From CALINB01 sp938045325 (lineage in GTDB: Bacteria; Pseudomonadota; Alphaproteobacteria; Rhodospirillales; CALINB01), in NCBI GenBank assembly GCA_038114465.1, contig JAYNQW010000005.1, forward strand, positions 1 to 64,000: a DNA stretch of 64,000 nucleotides, read 5' to 3'. Position numbers and translations under genes: made by a program. The notes beneath the pieces were generated by a model. That model worked only from the letters and a program-made list of their open reading frames with translations, was not told where the DNA came from and did not search any database. Position 1 is the stretch's first letter; every line of letters starts with the position of its first letter. This document shows, piece after piece, positions 8,120 to 17,626 of this stretch.

Positions 8120-9700
8120 TTAAATTTCTTCCACACCTGGTTTACCGGCATTGATAGCAAAACTGGCTTTGGTTTTGATCGGCATATCGGGCTCGGTCAC
8201 ACGCTTCAAGGTCTTTAGATCCGAGCGCCACTCATTTCGGGTAACGGTTGTGAGATTATAACCGCGTTTTTGATTGAAGAATTTAAAATGATCGTTGTAC
8301 TTGAGATATCGCTTGCCCTTTTTCGTCATGTTTCGGCCATTACCTTTCGAGGAAATGGACGTCGTTACGAATTCACTACCGACGGTTTTCGAGGTTGGAT
8401 CATCAAAGTTGAGTTTTAGGTCGCCAACATGATGTTCATGAATATCGCCGCTCAACACCACCGGATTTGAAATATTTTGTTTATCCAAGAAATTAATAAG
8501 TCGTGATCTGGAGACCCGGTAACCGTCCCATTTATCGAGGTTGTAACGATCGGTGCCACGCTTGGGATTCAAACGCTGCATCATGGGTACCTGTTGACCA
8601 AGCGCATTCCAACGTGCTTTTGATGCCGTTAAGCCATCAAATAACCAACGCTCTTGTTGAGCACCAAGCATGGTCGCTTTCGGATCATAAACTTCATCAC
8701 AAAGAGGTTTTGTTTTGTTACCACACGGTTGGGGCGTGCGATATTGGCGAGTATCGAGCACGTTAAGCAAAACTAAATCACCAAACACGAAACGCCGGTA
8801 TAGTTGAAGATGCGGCCCTCGTGGCATTTGCGTTTTACGCATGGGCATGTGCTCGTAAAAAACTTTATAGGCGTTGGCGCGGCGCTGCAGAAATTCCGGC
8901 GATTTTTCCGCGTTTGGCGTATCGTAATCGTTGGCATAGTCGTTGGCGAATTCATGATCATCCCAGGTATTGATCCACGGATGGGCGGCATGACACGCCT
9001 GCAGGTTCACATCGCTTTTATATAAGCCATAACGCTGCCGGTATTGCGCAACCGATTCGCAAAGGTCGAGGTCGTGCTCGCGCGGCTTGCCGAGCTTGGC
9101 CGGTTTTTCATAAATGTAATCGCCGAGGAACAGCACGAAATCGAGATCTTCGCCCGCCATATGTTTGTGCGCGGTGTAATGGCCCTCTTCGTATTTCTGA
9201 CACGACGAAAACGCGAATTTGACCTGATCAACCGCAGTTCCCGGGGCCGGCGCGGTTCTCGTGTGCCCGATGGCGCTTTGCTGGTTGCCGATGCGAAACC
9301 GATACCAATAATCGCGCGCCGGGTTAAGGCCGCGCACATCCACATGCACGCAATGACCCATATTCGGATCGGCCACGGCCGTTCCCTTTTGCACGGTCTG
9401 GGTCATTCTTTCGTCCGCCGCGATTTCCCACGTCACCTCAAACGGCTTATCCGGCATGCCGCCGTTTTCCTCGACCGGTTTGGGCGCTAAGCGGGTCCAG
9501 AGGACAATACTATCGGACCACGGATCGCCAGACGCGATACCAAGGCCGAAAATGGTCTCGCCCTTCGCAATGTCGGGAGACGCGTGGGCAAAACGCGCAA
9601 CGAAAGGTGCCGATACCGCAACGGCCGCCGCCGCGCTACTGCCCAGCAGCCATTTACGCCGCGTGAGACGGAATTTTTCTTTAGGAGAAACCGTTTTCAT
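8120..9700 (-). CDS. phoD: PhoD-like alkaline phosphatase, Tat-exported
   Basis: This 526-residue phosphodiesterase/alkaline phosphatase of the PhoD family is a calcium/iron-dependent enzyme that releases phosphate from organic esters outside the inner membrane. Motifs include FSSCQKYEEGHY, FLGDYIYE, the metal-site NTWDDHEFANDY and VVLSGDIHEHHV. The twin-arginine signal TRRKWLLGSSAAAA begins at residue 13 when translation starts at ATG 9700, chosen for that reason; the open frame extends 69 bases further upstream but that extension is atypical. It is divergent from the tartrate-dehydratase-like gene with only 69 bases between starts. No Pho box was recognised. Confidence 0.88.
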   Translation of the reverse strand: MKTVSPKEKFRLTRRKWLLGSSAAAAVAVSAPFVARFAHASPDIAKGETIFGLGIASGDPWSDSIVLWTRLAPKPVEENGGMPDKPFEVTWEIAADERMTQTVQKGTAVADPNMGHCVHVDVRGLNPARDYWYRFRIGNQQSAIGHTRTAPAPGTAVDQVKFAFSSCQKYEEGHYTAHKHMAGEDLDFVLFLGDYIYEKPAKLGKPREHDLDLCESVAQYRQRYGLYKSDVNLQACHAAHPWINTWDDHEFANDYANDYDTPNAEKSPEFLQRRANAYKVFYEHMPMRKTQMPRGPHLQLYRRFVFGDLVLLNVLDTRQYRTPQPCGNKTKPLCDEVYDPKATMLGAQQERWLFDGLTASKARWNALGQQVPMMQRLNPKRGTDRYNLDKWDGYRVSRSRLINFLDKQNISNPVVLSGDIHEHHVGDLKLNFDDPTSKTVGSEFVTTSISSKGNGRNMTKKGKRYLKYNDHFKFFNQKRGYNLTTVTRNEWRSDLKTLKRVTEPDMPIKTKASFAINAGKPGVEEI

Positions 9701-9769
9701 GTCCGAGTTCCGGATGTAGAGTCCTGCCTTATTCATTCGAATCCTATTCCAAACGGGAGGACCCGGCAA

Positions 9770-10966
9770 GTGACCCGCATCACAGAGATACGCGCTTCTA
9801 CCATCGGTTTCACGGAAAACCGCTCCAATGCCACCATGGATTTTTCGGAAATGACCCTCGGTTTATGCGCCGTTGTCACCGATGTGGTCAAAAACGGCAA
9901 ACCCGTCGTCGGCTACGGCTACGGCGCTTTGGGCCGTTACAGCCAGGAATCGATCTGGCGCGAACGCATGATCCCGCGCATCATGAAGGCCGACCCCGAA
10001 GCGCTCCTCAATGAGGCCGGCGATAATCTCGATCCGCGTAAAATCCTCAAAGTGATGATCAAAAACGAAAAGGACGGCGGGCACGGCGACCGCGCCGCCG
10101 CGGCTTCCGGTTTAGACATCGCCATGTGGGATGCCGCCGCGAAGATCGCGGACAAGCCGACCGCGCAACTGTTTGCCGACGCCGCCGGACGCGATTCCGT
10201 TCCCGAGAAGGTCGCGGTGTATGTCGGCGGCGGTTATTACGTGCCCGGCAAAGGCTTAAAAGAACTGCAGGACGAAATCCACGGCCATCACGACGACGGT
10301 TTTACGTTTATCAAAATCAAGATCGGCGGCGCGCCCTTGAAAGAAGACATGGCGCGCATCGAAGCGGTTCTTGAAGTGCAGCCGAACGACTGCTTGATGG
10401 TCGATGCCAACTCCGGGTTCGATTTGAAACTTGCGCTTGATTACGCCAAAGCGATGGCGCCCTACAAGCTTCGCTGGTTCGAAGACCCGGGACCGACGCT
10501 GGATTACGAATTAATGGCCGAGGTGTGCGCGGCCTATGACGGCGGCATGGCGACCGGCGAAAACCAAATGTCGCATGACGATTGCCGCAATCTGGTCCGC
10601 TACGGCGGCATGCGCCCGGAAAAAGATTTCTTCCTGTTCGATCCGTCATGGACGTACGGGCCGAGCGAATACATGCGCATCGTCACCATGATGGAAGAGA
10701 ACGGCTGGTCGCGTACGCGGCTTTATCCGCACGGCGGGCACTTAGTCTCTTTGCACGTGACCGCGGGCTTGGGGCTCGGCGGCACGGAAGCCTACCCGAC
10801 CAGCTTTCAGCCTGTCGGCGGGTTCACCGACGGGCTCGACATCGCCGACGGGGTCTGCGGCCTGCCCGACGCCCCCGGCTTCGGTTTCGAGGATAAGAAA
10901 AAATTGTTCGCGATCATGAAAAAACTGACCGACGACCTGCCGCAAACGAAAACCGCCGCGGCGTAA
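9770..10966 (+). CDS. D(-)-tartrate dehydratase-like enolase superfamily enzyme
   Basis: This is a 398-residue enolase-superfamily enzyme. Segments match what I recall of the D(-)-tartrate dehydratase (TarD) group: NEAGDNLDP, GGYYVPGKGL, KIKIGGAP, MATGEN followed by SHDDCRNLVRYGGMRP, and PHGGH near residue 325. The second Lys of KIKIGG and the His of PHGGH are the expected catalytic bases; VDAN, FEDP and GEN supply Mg2+ ligands. The predicted reaction is dehydration of a tartrate-like 2,3-dihydroxy acid to oxaloacetate. GTG at 9770 is the preferred start because GGGAGG lies 9 bases upstream; the longer frame runs into phoD. The gene converges on the ThDP enzyme gene with 3 bases between. Exact substrate needs assay. 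Confidence 0.82.
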   Translation: MTRITEIRASTIGFTENRSNATMDFSEMTLGLCAVVTDVVKNGKPVVGYGYGALGRYSQESIWRERMIPRIMKADPEALLNEAGDNLDPRKILKVMIKNEKDGGHGDRAAAASGLDIAMWDAAAKIADKPTAQLFADAAGRDSVPEKVAVYVGGGYYVPGKGLKELQDEIHGHHDDGFTFIKIKIGGAPLKEDMARIEAVLEVQPNDCLMVDANSGFDLKLALDYAKAMAPYKLRWFEDPGPTLDYELMAEVCAAYDGGMATGENQMSHDDCRNLVRYGGMRPEKDFFLFDPSWTYGPSEYMRIVTMMEENGWSRTRLYPHGGHLVSLHVTAGLGLGGTEAYPTSFQPVGGFTDGLDIADGVCGLPDAPGFGFEDKKKLFAIMKKLTDDLPQTKTAAA

Positions 10967-10969
10967 AGT

Positions 10970-12631
10970 TTAAATCTTGCCGTCGTAGTTTTTGCGCGGG
11001 ATCGGGCATGCAATCACGGTGAATTTTTCATCTTCGGCGAGGGCCTCTTTTAGGGCGTCCGCCAATTCCGCGCGCGAGGTGACCGTCACACCGTTACCGC
11101 CGAACGCCTTGCCGACGGCGGCGAAATCCGTGGTCGCGAAATCGACGCCTAAATTCGGCAGTTGCATGGCCCGCTGTTTGAGCTCGATCAGGGCCAGACT
11201 TTCGTCGGCAAACACGATAAAAATGACCGGCAGTTTATGATCGCGCGCGGTCGCCAGCTCGCCGACAATCATCTCCATGCAGGCATCGCCGATAAACGCG
11301 GCGACGGGCTTTGCCGGCTCAGCCATCTTGCGCCCGATGGCAAGCGGCAGCGCGCACCCCATGGTGCCGAGGCCGGTCGATTGCATCACGTCGCGCGGAT
11401 CGTAGGCCTGCCACATCTGATCGAACAAAATCCGATGCGCGCCGGTATCGACGGACGTTACGGTTTCGCGCGGCAAGGTTTCACGCGCGGTCGCGATCAC
11501 GGCCGCGGCACCCCAGTCTTCATCGGCGCGAAAGGCATCGCGTAACGCATCGCGAACCTCGGCGGCCCGGCCTTCGGCCCAGGTCTTGTTTGGTTTCATG
11601 CCCGTTGCGAGCGCTTCCAGTGTTGCGCCGACATCGCCGACGAACTGCAGCGCGGTTTGATGCACGTAATGGGTATTGGGCTCGGCGGAGATTTCAACGA
11701 CACGCTGACCTTTTGCGAACGGGTTGCGCCAGCCGATACGCGTTTCAATCGGATCGTACCCGGCGAGAATCACCAGATCGGATTCCTTGACGAACGGCTG
11801 GATGATGTCATCGGCCTTGGGCGATAAGCCGAACGCGCCGAGACTCAAAGGGTCGTCCTCGGGAAACGCGCCCTTGGCGTTATACGTATTCAACACCGGA
11901 ATATGCAGGTTCCACGCGGTCTCGCGCACAATTTCGGATGCCTGCTGGCTAAGCACGTCGTTGCCGGCGATGATCAGTGGTTGTTCGGCTTCCATCAGCC
12001 AGCCGCGCGCGGTGTCGAAATCGAGCCCCGTGGCGACGGCCGGCGAAACACGGGCACGCCGCACCGGTTCGGTTTCATTGTATTCAAGCGTGGCGACCCG
12101 GACCGGCAGATCGATCAGCACCGGGCCCGGGCGGCCGTCGGTCGCGATCGCAACGGCCTTGTCGATTTGCGCATCGATGGCACCGTCAACCATTTCAAAC
12201 GCGGCCTTGGTGACCGGCTCGAACGTTTTCACATGATCGAACACTTGATGGGTGTAGGTGACACGATCGGCAGGGTCCATGCAGCCGGTGAGGACAATGA
12301 GCGGGATGCGGTCCTGCCAGGCGTCCGTCACCACATTGAGCGCATTGGAAATGCCGGGACCGACGGTCGCGATTAAAACGCCGGGCGCGCCGGTTGCCAT
12401 GTAGGTCCCTTGCGCCATAAAGCCCGCACCGTTTTCGTGTTTGGTGAGAATGAATTGAATGCCGTAACGATCCAGTGCATCGAGCAACGCGAGCACCTCA
12501 CCGCCGGGAATGCCGAACGCGTGCTTGCAGCCGGCTTCGGCGAGACGCCGCGCAATCAGATCGGCCGCGTGCCGCGGTTTCGGCAGCGAATTTGGATCAA
12601 TCGCCGGCATGGAGGCTGTTTCATCAGGCAT
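10970..12631 (-). CDS. Thiamine diphosphate-dependent enzyme, acetolactate synthase-like
   Basis: This 553-residue protein has the three-domain layout of ThDP enzymes of the POX/AHAS family. The N-terminal PYR domain contains the catalytic Glu in TKHENGAGFMAQG near residue 65. The middle domain covers roughly residues 190-330. The C-terminal PP domain carries the metal motif as IGDACMEM...FADES instead of the usual GDG...NN/ND. Such enzymes decarboxylate or ligate 2-oxo acids. No AHAS regulatory subunit lies nearby, so a catabolic role is more likely than branched-chain amino acid synthesis. It starts 4 bases after the CoA-transferase gene on the same strand, and both were probably co-transcribed. 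Confidence 0.85.
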   Translation of the reverse strand: MPDETASMPAIDPNSLPKPRHAADLIARRLAEAGCKHAFGIPGGEVLALLDALDRYGIQFILTKHENGAGFMAQGTYMATGAPGVLIATVGPGISNALNVVTDAWQDRIPLIVLTGCMDPADRVTYTHQVFDHVKTFEPVTKAAFEMVDGAIDAQIDKAVAIATDGRPGPVLIDLPVRVATLEYNETEPVRRARVSPAVATGLDFDTARGWLMEAEQPLIIAGNDVLSQQASEIVRETAWNLHIPVLNTYNAKGAFPEDDPLSLGAFGLSPKADDIIQPFVKESDLVILAGYDPIETRIGWRNPFAKGQRVVEISAEPNTHYVHQTALQFVGDVGATLEALATGMKPNKTWAEGRAAEVRDALRDAFRADEDWGAAAVIATARETLPRETVTSVDTGAHRILFDQMWQAYDPRDVMQSTGLGTMGCALPLAIGRKMAEPAKPVAAFIGDACMEMIVGELATARDHKLPVIFIVFADESLALIELKQRAMQLPNLGVDFATTDFAAVGKAFGGNGVTVTSRAELADALKEALAEDEKFTVIACPIPRKNYDGKI

Positions 12632-12635
12632 GACT

Positions 12636-13856
12636 TTATATTAAACCTTTCTTGCGCAGATCGTCACGTTCATCGGCACTCATATTCAAGAGTTCGCCCA
12701 GCACTTCGTCCGTGTGCTGGCCGATCAGCGGCGGTGCCATCCGGTATTTAACCGGCGTTTTCGACATTTTGATGGGGCTGCCGGGGACGTGCACTTCCCC
12801 CGCCGTGGGATGGGGTATCGTCGCCTTCATGCCGCGCGCCTGAATTTGCGGATCATCGAACACCTGATCGAGCGTATTGACCGGGCCGCACGGCACACCG
12901 ACGCTTTCCAAGCCCTCAAGCCATTCCTGACTGGTCTTGGTTTGCATGACCTCAAACAGCTCCGGCACCAGCTCATTGCGGTTCTGAATGCGCAGCGAAT
13001 TGGTTTTAAAGCGCGGATCGTCCATCCACCGTTCGGTGCCGGCGTATTCGCAAAACCGTTTGAACTGATCTTCGTTGCCCGATGCGATAATGATATGCCC
13101 GTCCTTGGTCGGCACCACCTGATAGGGCACCACATTCGGGTGCGCGTTACCGAGCCGGGTCGGCAGCTTACCCGAATTTAAATAGTTCGAAGCTTCGAAC
13201 GTCATCGTCGCAACCATCGAATCGAGCAGGCATAAATCCAGGTGCTGGCCTTCGCCGGTGACATCGCGGTGATGCAGTGAGGCCAGCACGGCCACGGTGG
13301 AATACATGCCGGTCATGATATCGGCGATGGAAATGCCTGCCTTCATCGGTAGGCCGTCGGGCTCGCCGGTGATCGACATAAATCCGCCCATGCCTTGGGC
13401 AAGATAATCGTAACCGGGACGCGGCGCGTACGGACCGGTTTGCCCGAAGCCGGTGATCGAACAATAAATCAGCCCGGGAAATTCATCCTTCAGGCTTTCA
13501 TAATCCAAGCCGTATTTTTTCAATCCGCCGGTTTTGAAGTTCTCGACCAGGATCTGACAGTCCTTCAACAGTTCTTTCAGGATTTTGACCCCTTCAGGCT
13601 TCGCCATGTCGACGGTGACCGAACGCTTGTTGCGGTTCGCACATAAATAATAAGCGCTTTCCTGCGTATCCTCGCCGTCGGGGGTTTTGGCGAACGGCGG
13701 TCCCCAGCGCCGGGTATCGTCGCCGCTGCCGGGCCGTTCGATCTTGATTACATCGGCGCCGAGATCGCCGAGAATTTGCGTGCACGACGGGCCCGCGAGA
13801 ATGCGGGTTAAATCAAGAACACGAATGCCGCTGAGGGCGCCATTATTTTCACTCAT
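12636..13856 (-). CDS. CaiB/BaiF (class III) CoA-transferase
   Basis: This 406-residue class III CoA-transferase belongs to the group that includes formyl-CoA:oxalate and carnitine CoA-transferases, which move CoA between carboxylic acids. Typical elements are the N-terminal GIRVLDLTRILAGPSCTQILG, ADVIKIERPGSGDDTRRWGP, the active-site region QHLDLCLLDSMV near residue 200, and GVPCGPVNTLDQVFDDPQIQ near residue 310. It precedes the ThDP-enzyme gene on the same strand with a 4-base gap. The pair recalls frc-oxc oxalate operons, but the ThDP partner does not look like oxalyl-CoA decarboxylase, so acceptor and donor remain unknown. Confidence 0.88.
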   Translation of the reverse strand: MSENNGALSGIRVLDLTRILAGPSCTQILGDLGADVIKIERPGSGDDTRRWGPPFAKTPDGEDTQESAYYLCANRNKRSVTVDMAKPEGVKILKELLKDCQILVENFKTGGLKKYGLDYESLKDEFPGLIYCSITGFGQTGPYAPRPGYDYLAQGMGGFMSITGEPDGLPMKAGISIADIMTGMYSTVAVLASLHHRDVTGEGQHLDLCLLDSMVATMTFEASNYLNSGKLPTRLGNAHPNVVPYQVVPTKDGHIIIASGNEDQFKRFCEYAGTERWMDDPRFKTNSLRIQNRNELVPELFEVMQTKTSQEWLEGLESVGVPCGPVNTLDQVFDDPQIQARGMKATIPHPTAGEVHVPGSPIKMSKTPVKYRMAPPLIGQHTDEVLGELLNMSADERDDLRKKGLI

Positions 13857-13999
13857 TGATGGATTCCCTTGAATCGGGTTTGAATTGGTTTAGCAGGGCT
13901 ATACCGCCCCAAGCCCGCAATTTCAACGCCTCGATCCCGCCGCCGTCACAATTTGGCGAGATTACCGCTCTTTTCTTGACCTAATCCCGGCAAGGCTGG

Positions 14000-16417
14000 A
14001 TGATCGCACCATCACCACCCGGAGGAATGAAATTGCCGAAGGCCGCAAAAATCAAAAAATTACCGGCCACCGCCGTCGGTTACCCTCGTTTCAAACTCAG
14101 CACCGCGCGCAGCAAATCGGGCGACTGTAGCCCCTTCACCCTGTCGAGCCACGAACGAGCCCGCGAAGCCTTGAATTTCGGCCTGTCCCTGGATGACTCG
14201 GGCTTCAATATTTTCGTCCTCGGCGAGGAAAGCAGCGGGCGCATGACCTCGACACTGCAATTCCTCGAATCCTATATTGCCGAAAAACCCGCGCCGGACG
14301 ATTGGGTTTATCTCAATAATTTCCGCCGCCCGAACGAACCGCTGCCGTTCCGCCTGCCGGCCGGCAAAGGACGCGCTCTTTATAATGACGTTAACCGCAT
14401 CATCGTTCAGTTGCGGGCCGCTTTAAAAGAGGCATTTCAAAGCGACGAGTTTCAATCTCAAATCAAATCGAAAAGTGAACAAGCGCAAAGCGGCATCGCG
14501 CAAAAATTTTCCGCCTTGCAGGAAGAGGCCAACCAGCACGGCCTCGAACTCGGACGCAGTCCGCAGGGTCAAATGACGATTATGCGCAAATCGGATCAGG
14601 AACCGGAAAACAACCGGCAAATTATTGCGCCACAGCCTTCGGCAAAGCCGGACGTCTCGGACGAACAGCTGGTGCAAATCGGTCAAGAGATCAGCGAAAA
14701 AATGGCAGAGATCGCGAAAGAGGCCAACCAACGCCACACCGAATTCACTGCCTGGGTCGATGAGTACACCCGCAACCTTGGTGATCAGGTGATCGGCCCC
14801 TACCTTGATACGCTTGATAAAACCTATGGCAAGTATACAGGGTTTGCCCGCTGGCTCACCGAGTTCAGGGCGGATCTGCTTGATCATTTGAAATTATTTT
14901 TTGCCGAACCGTCCGAAGCCGGCGAAGAAGGCATCAACCCGGTTAACACACCCGAACGGCGATATGCTGTAAACCTTTTTGTCGAGCACGATGAAGGCAA
15001 ACAAACCGGTATCGTGCTCGAAGCCAACCCGACTTATGAAAACCTTTTCGGCCGGATCGAGTACGAACCCATCGACGGCGCCTTGCATACGGATTACCGA
15101 ATGCTGCAGTCAGGATCGCTCCATCGGGCGAACGGCGGCATTCTCGTGGTCCGTGCCGAAGCGCTCGCAGCAGACGGTTATGTCTGGATGGCCTTAAAAA
15201 GAGCCCTGCGCGACCGGGAAATCCGCATCGAAGAAATCCACCGTTCCGTGGGCGTTCCCATCGCCGGCTCACCGCAGCCCGAACCCATCCCCTTGCACGT
15301 CAATGTCGTGATCGTCGGATCTCCGCAGTGGTATTACATGTTTTTTACTGCCGATCCGGAATTTAAGGCTTATTTCAAAATCAAAGCGGATATCGATTCC
15401 GTGATGGACGCCAGCCCTTCGAATTTAGCCTGCTACGCCACGCTCATCCAAAATATTGCCTTAACGTTCGGCGACGTGAACATCAAGCCCGACGCCTTGA
15501 TGCTGCTGTTGGGCGAAGCCGCGCGCATCGCCGGTCATCGTGAAAAGCTCAGCGCCCGTTATGAAGTCATCGCCGATATTGTCCGTGAATCTCTGCCCCT
15601 GAACGCCGGCCCGGGACGGATTACACTCAAACGTGAAGACGTCGCCACGACCTTAGCAAACCGGCGGCGGCGCAATGCCCGCATCGAAGACCGTATTCAA
15701 GAAGTGATCACCGAGGGCTTGGTCAACATCGTCACGACAGGAACGGCCATCGGGCAAATCAACGCGCTGACGGTCCGCGACGTCGGCGATCATGCCTTCG
15801 GCGCACCCGCCCGCATTACCGCGCGCGCCTCGGTCGGGCGTCGCGGCGCCATCAACATCGAGCGTGATGTCGAACTCGGCGGACCGATCCAGCAAAAAGG
15901 CATGATGGTCCTGCAGGGCTATCTCGCCGGTCAATTCGCGCAATCCATGCCCGTATCGTTCGACTGCTCGGTCACATTCGAGCAAAGTTACGGCGGCGTC
16001 GAAGGCGACAGCGCCTCCATGGCGGAACTGCTTGCAATCCTTTCCGATCTGGCCGATGCCCCCCTGCGCCAAGATCTCGCCATCACCGGTTCCGTCGATC
16101 AATTCGGCAAGGCCCAGTCCATCGGCGGAGTCACGGAAAAAATCGAAGGGTTTTACCGCACCTGCAAAGATCACGGCGGCCTGAACGGTACTCAAGGTGT
16201 CGTCGTCCCGGCCACAAACGCGTCGCAAATCATTTTACGCGAAGACATTGCTAATGCGGTTCGCGATAAAAAATTTCATATCTATGCCATGCAATCGGTT
16301 GAGGACGCATTGGCACTCTTTACCGGCATGCCGGTGAAAACGCTTTATGACCGTGTCATGAAACAACTCGAAGCCTATGACCAAATCCTTGCCGAACGAA
16401 ACCTGAAGGCCGACTAA
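14000..16417 (+). CDS. Lon-like (S16) ATP-binding protease, YcbZ/LonH type
   Basis: This 805-residue protein has an N-terminal AAA-like region, a long coiled-coil insert (about residues 130-260) and a C-terminal Lon-type S16 protease domain with the Ser-Lys dyad: Ser in EGDSASMAELLAIL near residue 675 and Lys in GGVTEKIEGFY near residue 717. A Walker-B-like segment is GGILVVRAEAL. The P-loop position reads LGEESSGRMTST, lacking the GxxxxGK[S/T] lysine, so ATP use is doubtful or altered. Three starts are possible: ATG 14000, ATG 14027 and TTG 14033. Only TTG 14033 has good spacing (7 bases) to the strong GGAGG at 14021-14025. It is a single-gene unit; the role is inferred to be protein quality control. 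Confidence 0.85.
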   Translation: MIAPSPPGGMKLPKAAKIKKLPATAVGYPRFKLSTARSKSGDCSPFTLSSHERAREALNFGLSLDDSGFNIFVLGEESSGRMTSTLQFLESYIAEKPAPDDWVYLNNFRRPNEPLPFRLPAGKGRALYNDVNRIIVQLRAALKEAFQSDEFQSQIKSKSEQAQSGIAQKFSALQEEANQHGLELGRSPQGQMTIMRKSDQEPENNRQIIAPQPSAKPDVSDEQLVQIGQEISEKMAEIAKEANQRHTEFTAWVDEYTRNLGDQVIGPYLDTLDKTYGKYTGFARWLTEFRADLLDHLKLFFAEPSEAGEEGINPVNTPERRYAVNLFVEHDEGKQTGIVLEANPTYENLFGRIEYEPIDGALHTDYRMLQSGSLHRANGGILVVRAEALAADGYVWMALKRALRDREIRIEEIHRSVGVPIAGSPQPEPIPLHVNVVIVGSPQWYYMFFTADPEFKAYFKIKADIDSVMDASPSNLACYATLIQNIALTFGDVNIKPDALMLLLGEAARIAGHREKLSARYEVIADIVRESLPLNAGPGRITLKREDVATTLANRRRRNARIEDRIQEVITEGLVNIVTTGTAIGQINALTVRDVGDHAFGAPARITARASVGRRGAINIERDVELGGPIQQKGMMVLQGYLAGQFAQSMPVSFDCSVTFEQSYGGVEGDSASMAELLAILSDLADAPLRQDLAITGSVDQFGKAQSIGGVTEKIEGFYRTCKDHGGLNGTQGVVVPATNASQIILREDIANAVRDKKFHIYAMQSVEDALALFTGMPVKTLYDRVMKQLEAYDQILAERNLKAD

Positions 16418-16487
16418 TAGGCTTGCTCTTAATGCCGGCAAATGCAAAAAATTAGATCACGTTACTGATCCTTGAAGGAGAATCATC

Positions 16488-17594
16488 ATGGACGCCCAAG
16501 CCGCCGTCGCCACAGCTGCGGGGAAACCGCTCTCGATTGAAACCGTTCAGCTTGAAGGCCCACGGGCCGGCGAAGTATTGGTCGAAATTAAAGCCACCGG
16601 CATTTGTCACACCGATGCGTTCACACTTTCAGGCGACGATCCGGAAGGCTTGTTTCCCGCCATTCTCGGCCATGAAGGTGCCGGCGTGGTTGTCGACATC
16701 GGCCCCGGCGTTACGTCGTTGAACAAAGGCGATCATGTCATTCCGCTTTATGTGCCCGAGTGCCGCCAATGCGATTACTGCACTTCGGGCAAAACCAATT
16801 TATGCCAAGCCGTGCGCGAAACTCAGGGTCAGGGTCTCATGCCCGACGGCTCCAGCCGGTTTTCGCTCGGCGGCGACAAACTCTTTCATTACATGGGCAC
16901 ATCGACGTTTTCCAACTACACCGTAGTGCCGGAAATTGCGCTCGCGAAAATCCGCCAAGACGCACCGTTCGATAAAGTCTGTTACATCGGCTGCGGTGTT
17001 ACCACCGGCATCGGGGCCGTGATCAACACGGCCAAAGTGAAACCCGGATCGAATGTCGTCGTGTTCGGTCTCGGCGGCATCGGCTTGAACGTAGTGCAAG
17101 GCGCGCGGCTTGTCGGCGCCAATCAAATCGTCGGCATCGACATCAATCCGAAACGCAAAGCACTTGCCGAAAAATTTGGCATGACTGATTTCATTGATGC
17201 ATCCAAAACCGATAACGTCGTCGAAGCCGTCATCGATTTGACGAACGGCGGCGCGGATTACAGTTTTGAATGTATCGGCAACGTCACCACCATGCGACAG
17301 GCGCTTGAGTGCTGTCATAAGGGCTGGGGCGAAAGTGTGATCATCGGTGTTGCGGGTGCGGGTCAGGAAATCAGCACGCGGCCGTTTCAGCTGGTGACCG
17401 GGCGGGTTTGGCGCGGCACCGCGTTCGGGGGCGCCAAGGGGCGTACGGATGTGCCGAAAATTGTCGATTGGTACATGGACGGTAAAATCAATATCGACGA
17501 TCTCATCACCCACACCATGCCGCTCAACGACATCAACAAGGCCTTCGATCTCATGCACGAAGGCGAATCGATCCGCAGCGTCGTAACGTTCTAA
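16488..17594 (+). CDS. frmA: S-(hydroxymethyl)glutathione dehydrogenase / class III alcohol dehydrogenase
   Basis: This 368-residue zinc-dependent medium-chain dehydrogenase oxidises the glutathione-formaldehyde adduct to S-formylglutathione with NAD+. Catalytic zinc ligands appear in GICHTDAFT and GHEGAGVV, and structural zinc Cys residues in CRQCDYCTSGKTNLC near residue 90. The Rossmann motif is VFGLGGIGLNVVQGARL near residue 190. GRVWRGTAFGGAKGRTDVP near residue 300 is characteristic of class III enzymes. GAAGGAG precedes the ATG with good spacing. No S-formylglutathione hydrolase gene is adjacent, so the next step must be encoded elsewhere. Confidence 0.95.
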   Translation: MDAQAAVATAAGKPLSIETVQLEGPRAGEVLVEIKATGICHTDAFTLSGDDPEGLFPAILGHEGAGVVVDIGPGVTSLNKGDHVIPLYVPECRQCDYCTSGKTNLCQAVRETQGQGLMPDGSSRFSLGGDKLFHYMGTSTFSNYTVVPEIALAKIRQDAPFDKVCYIGCGVTTGIGAVINTAKVKPGSNVVVFGLGGIGLNVVQGARLVGANQIVGIDINPKRKALAEKFGMTDFIDASKTDNVVEAVIDLTNGGADYSFECIGNVTTMRQALECCHKGWGESVIIGVAGAGQEISTRPFQLVTGRVWRGTAFGGAKGRTDVPKIVDWYMDGKINIDDLITHTMPLNDINKAFDLMHEGESIRSVVTF

Positions 17595-17626
17595 TAAATT
17601 CAGGCCAAATATAGAGTGGTGGAAAT

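Noticed and set aside
12636..13856. Oxalate degradation operon (frc-oxc) as an explanation for the CoA-transferase and ThDP enzyme pair.
   Set aside because: The ThDP enzyme lacks the oxalyl-CoA decarboxylase pattern and resembles acetolactate synthase-like proteins; only the general pairing fits.
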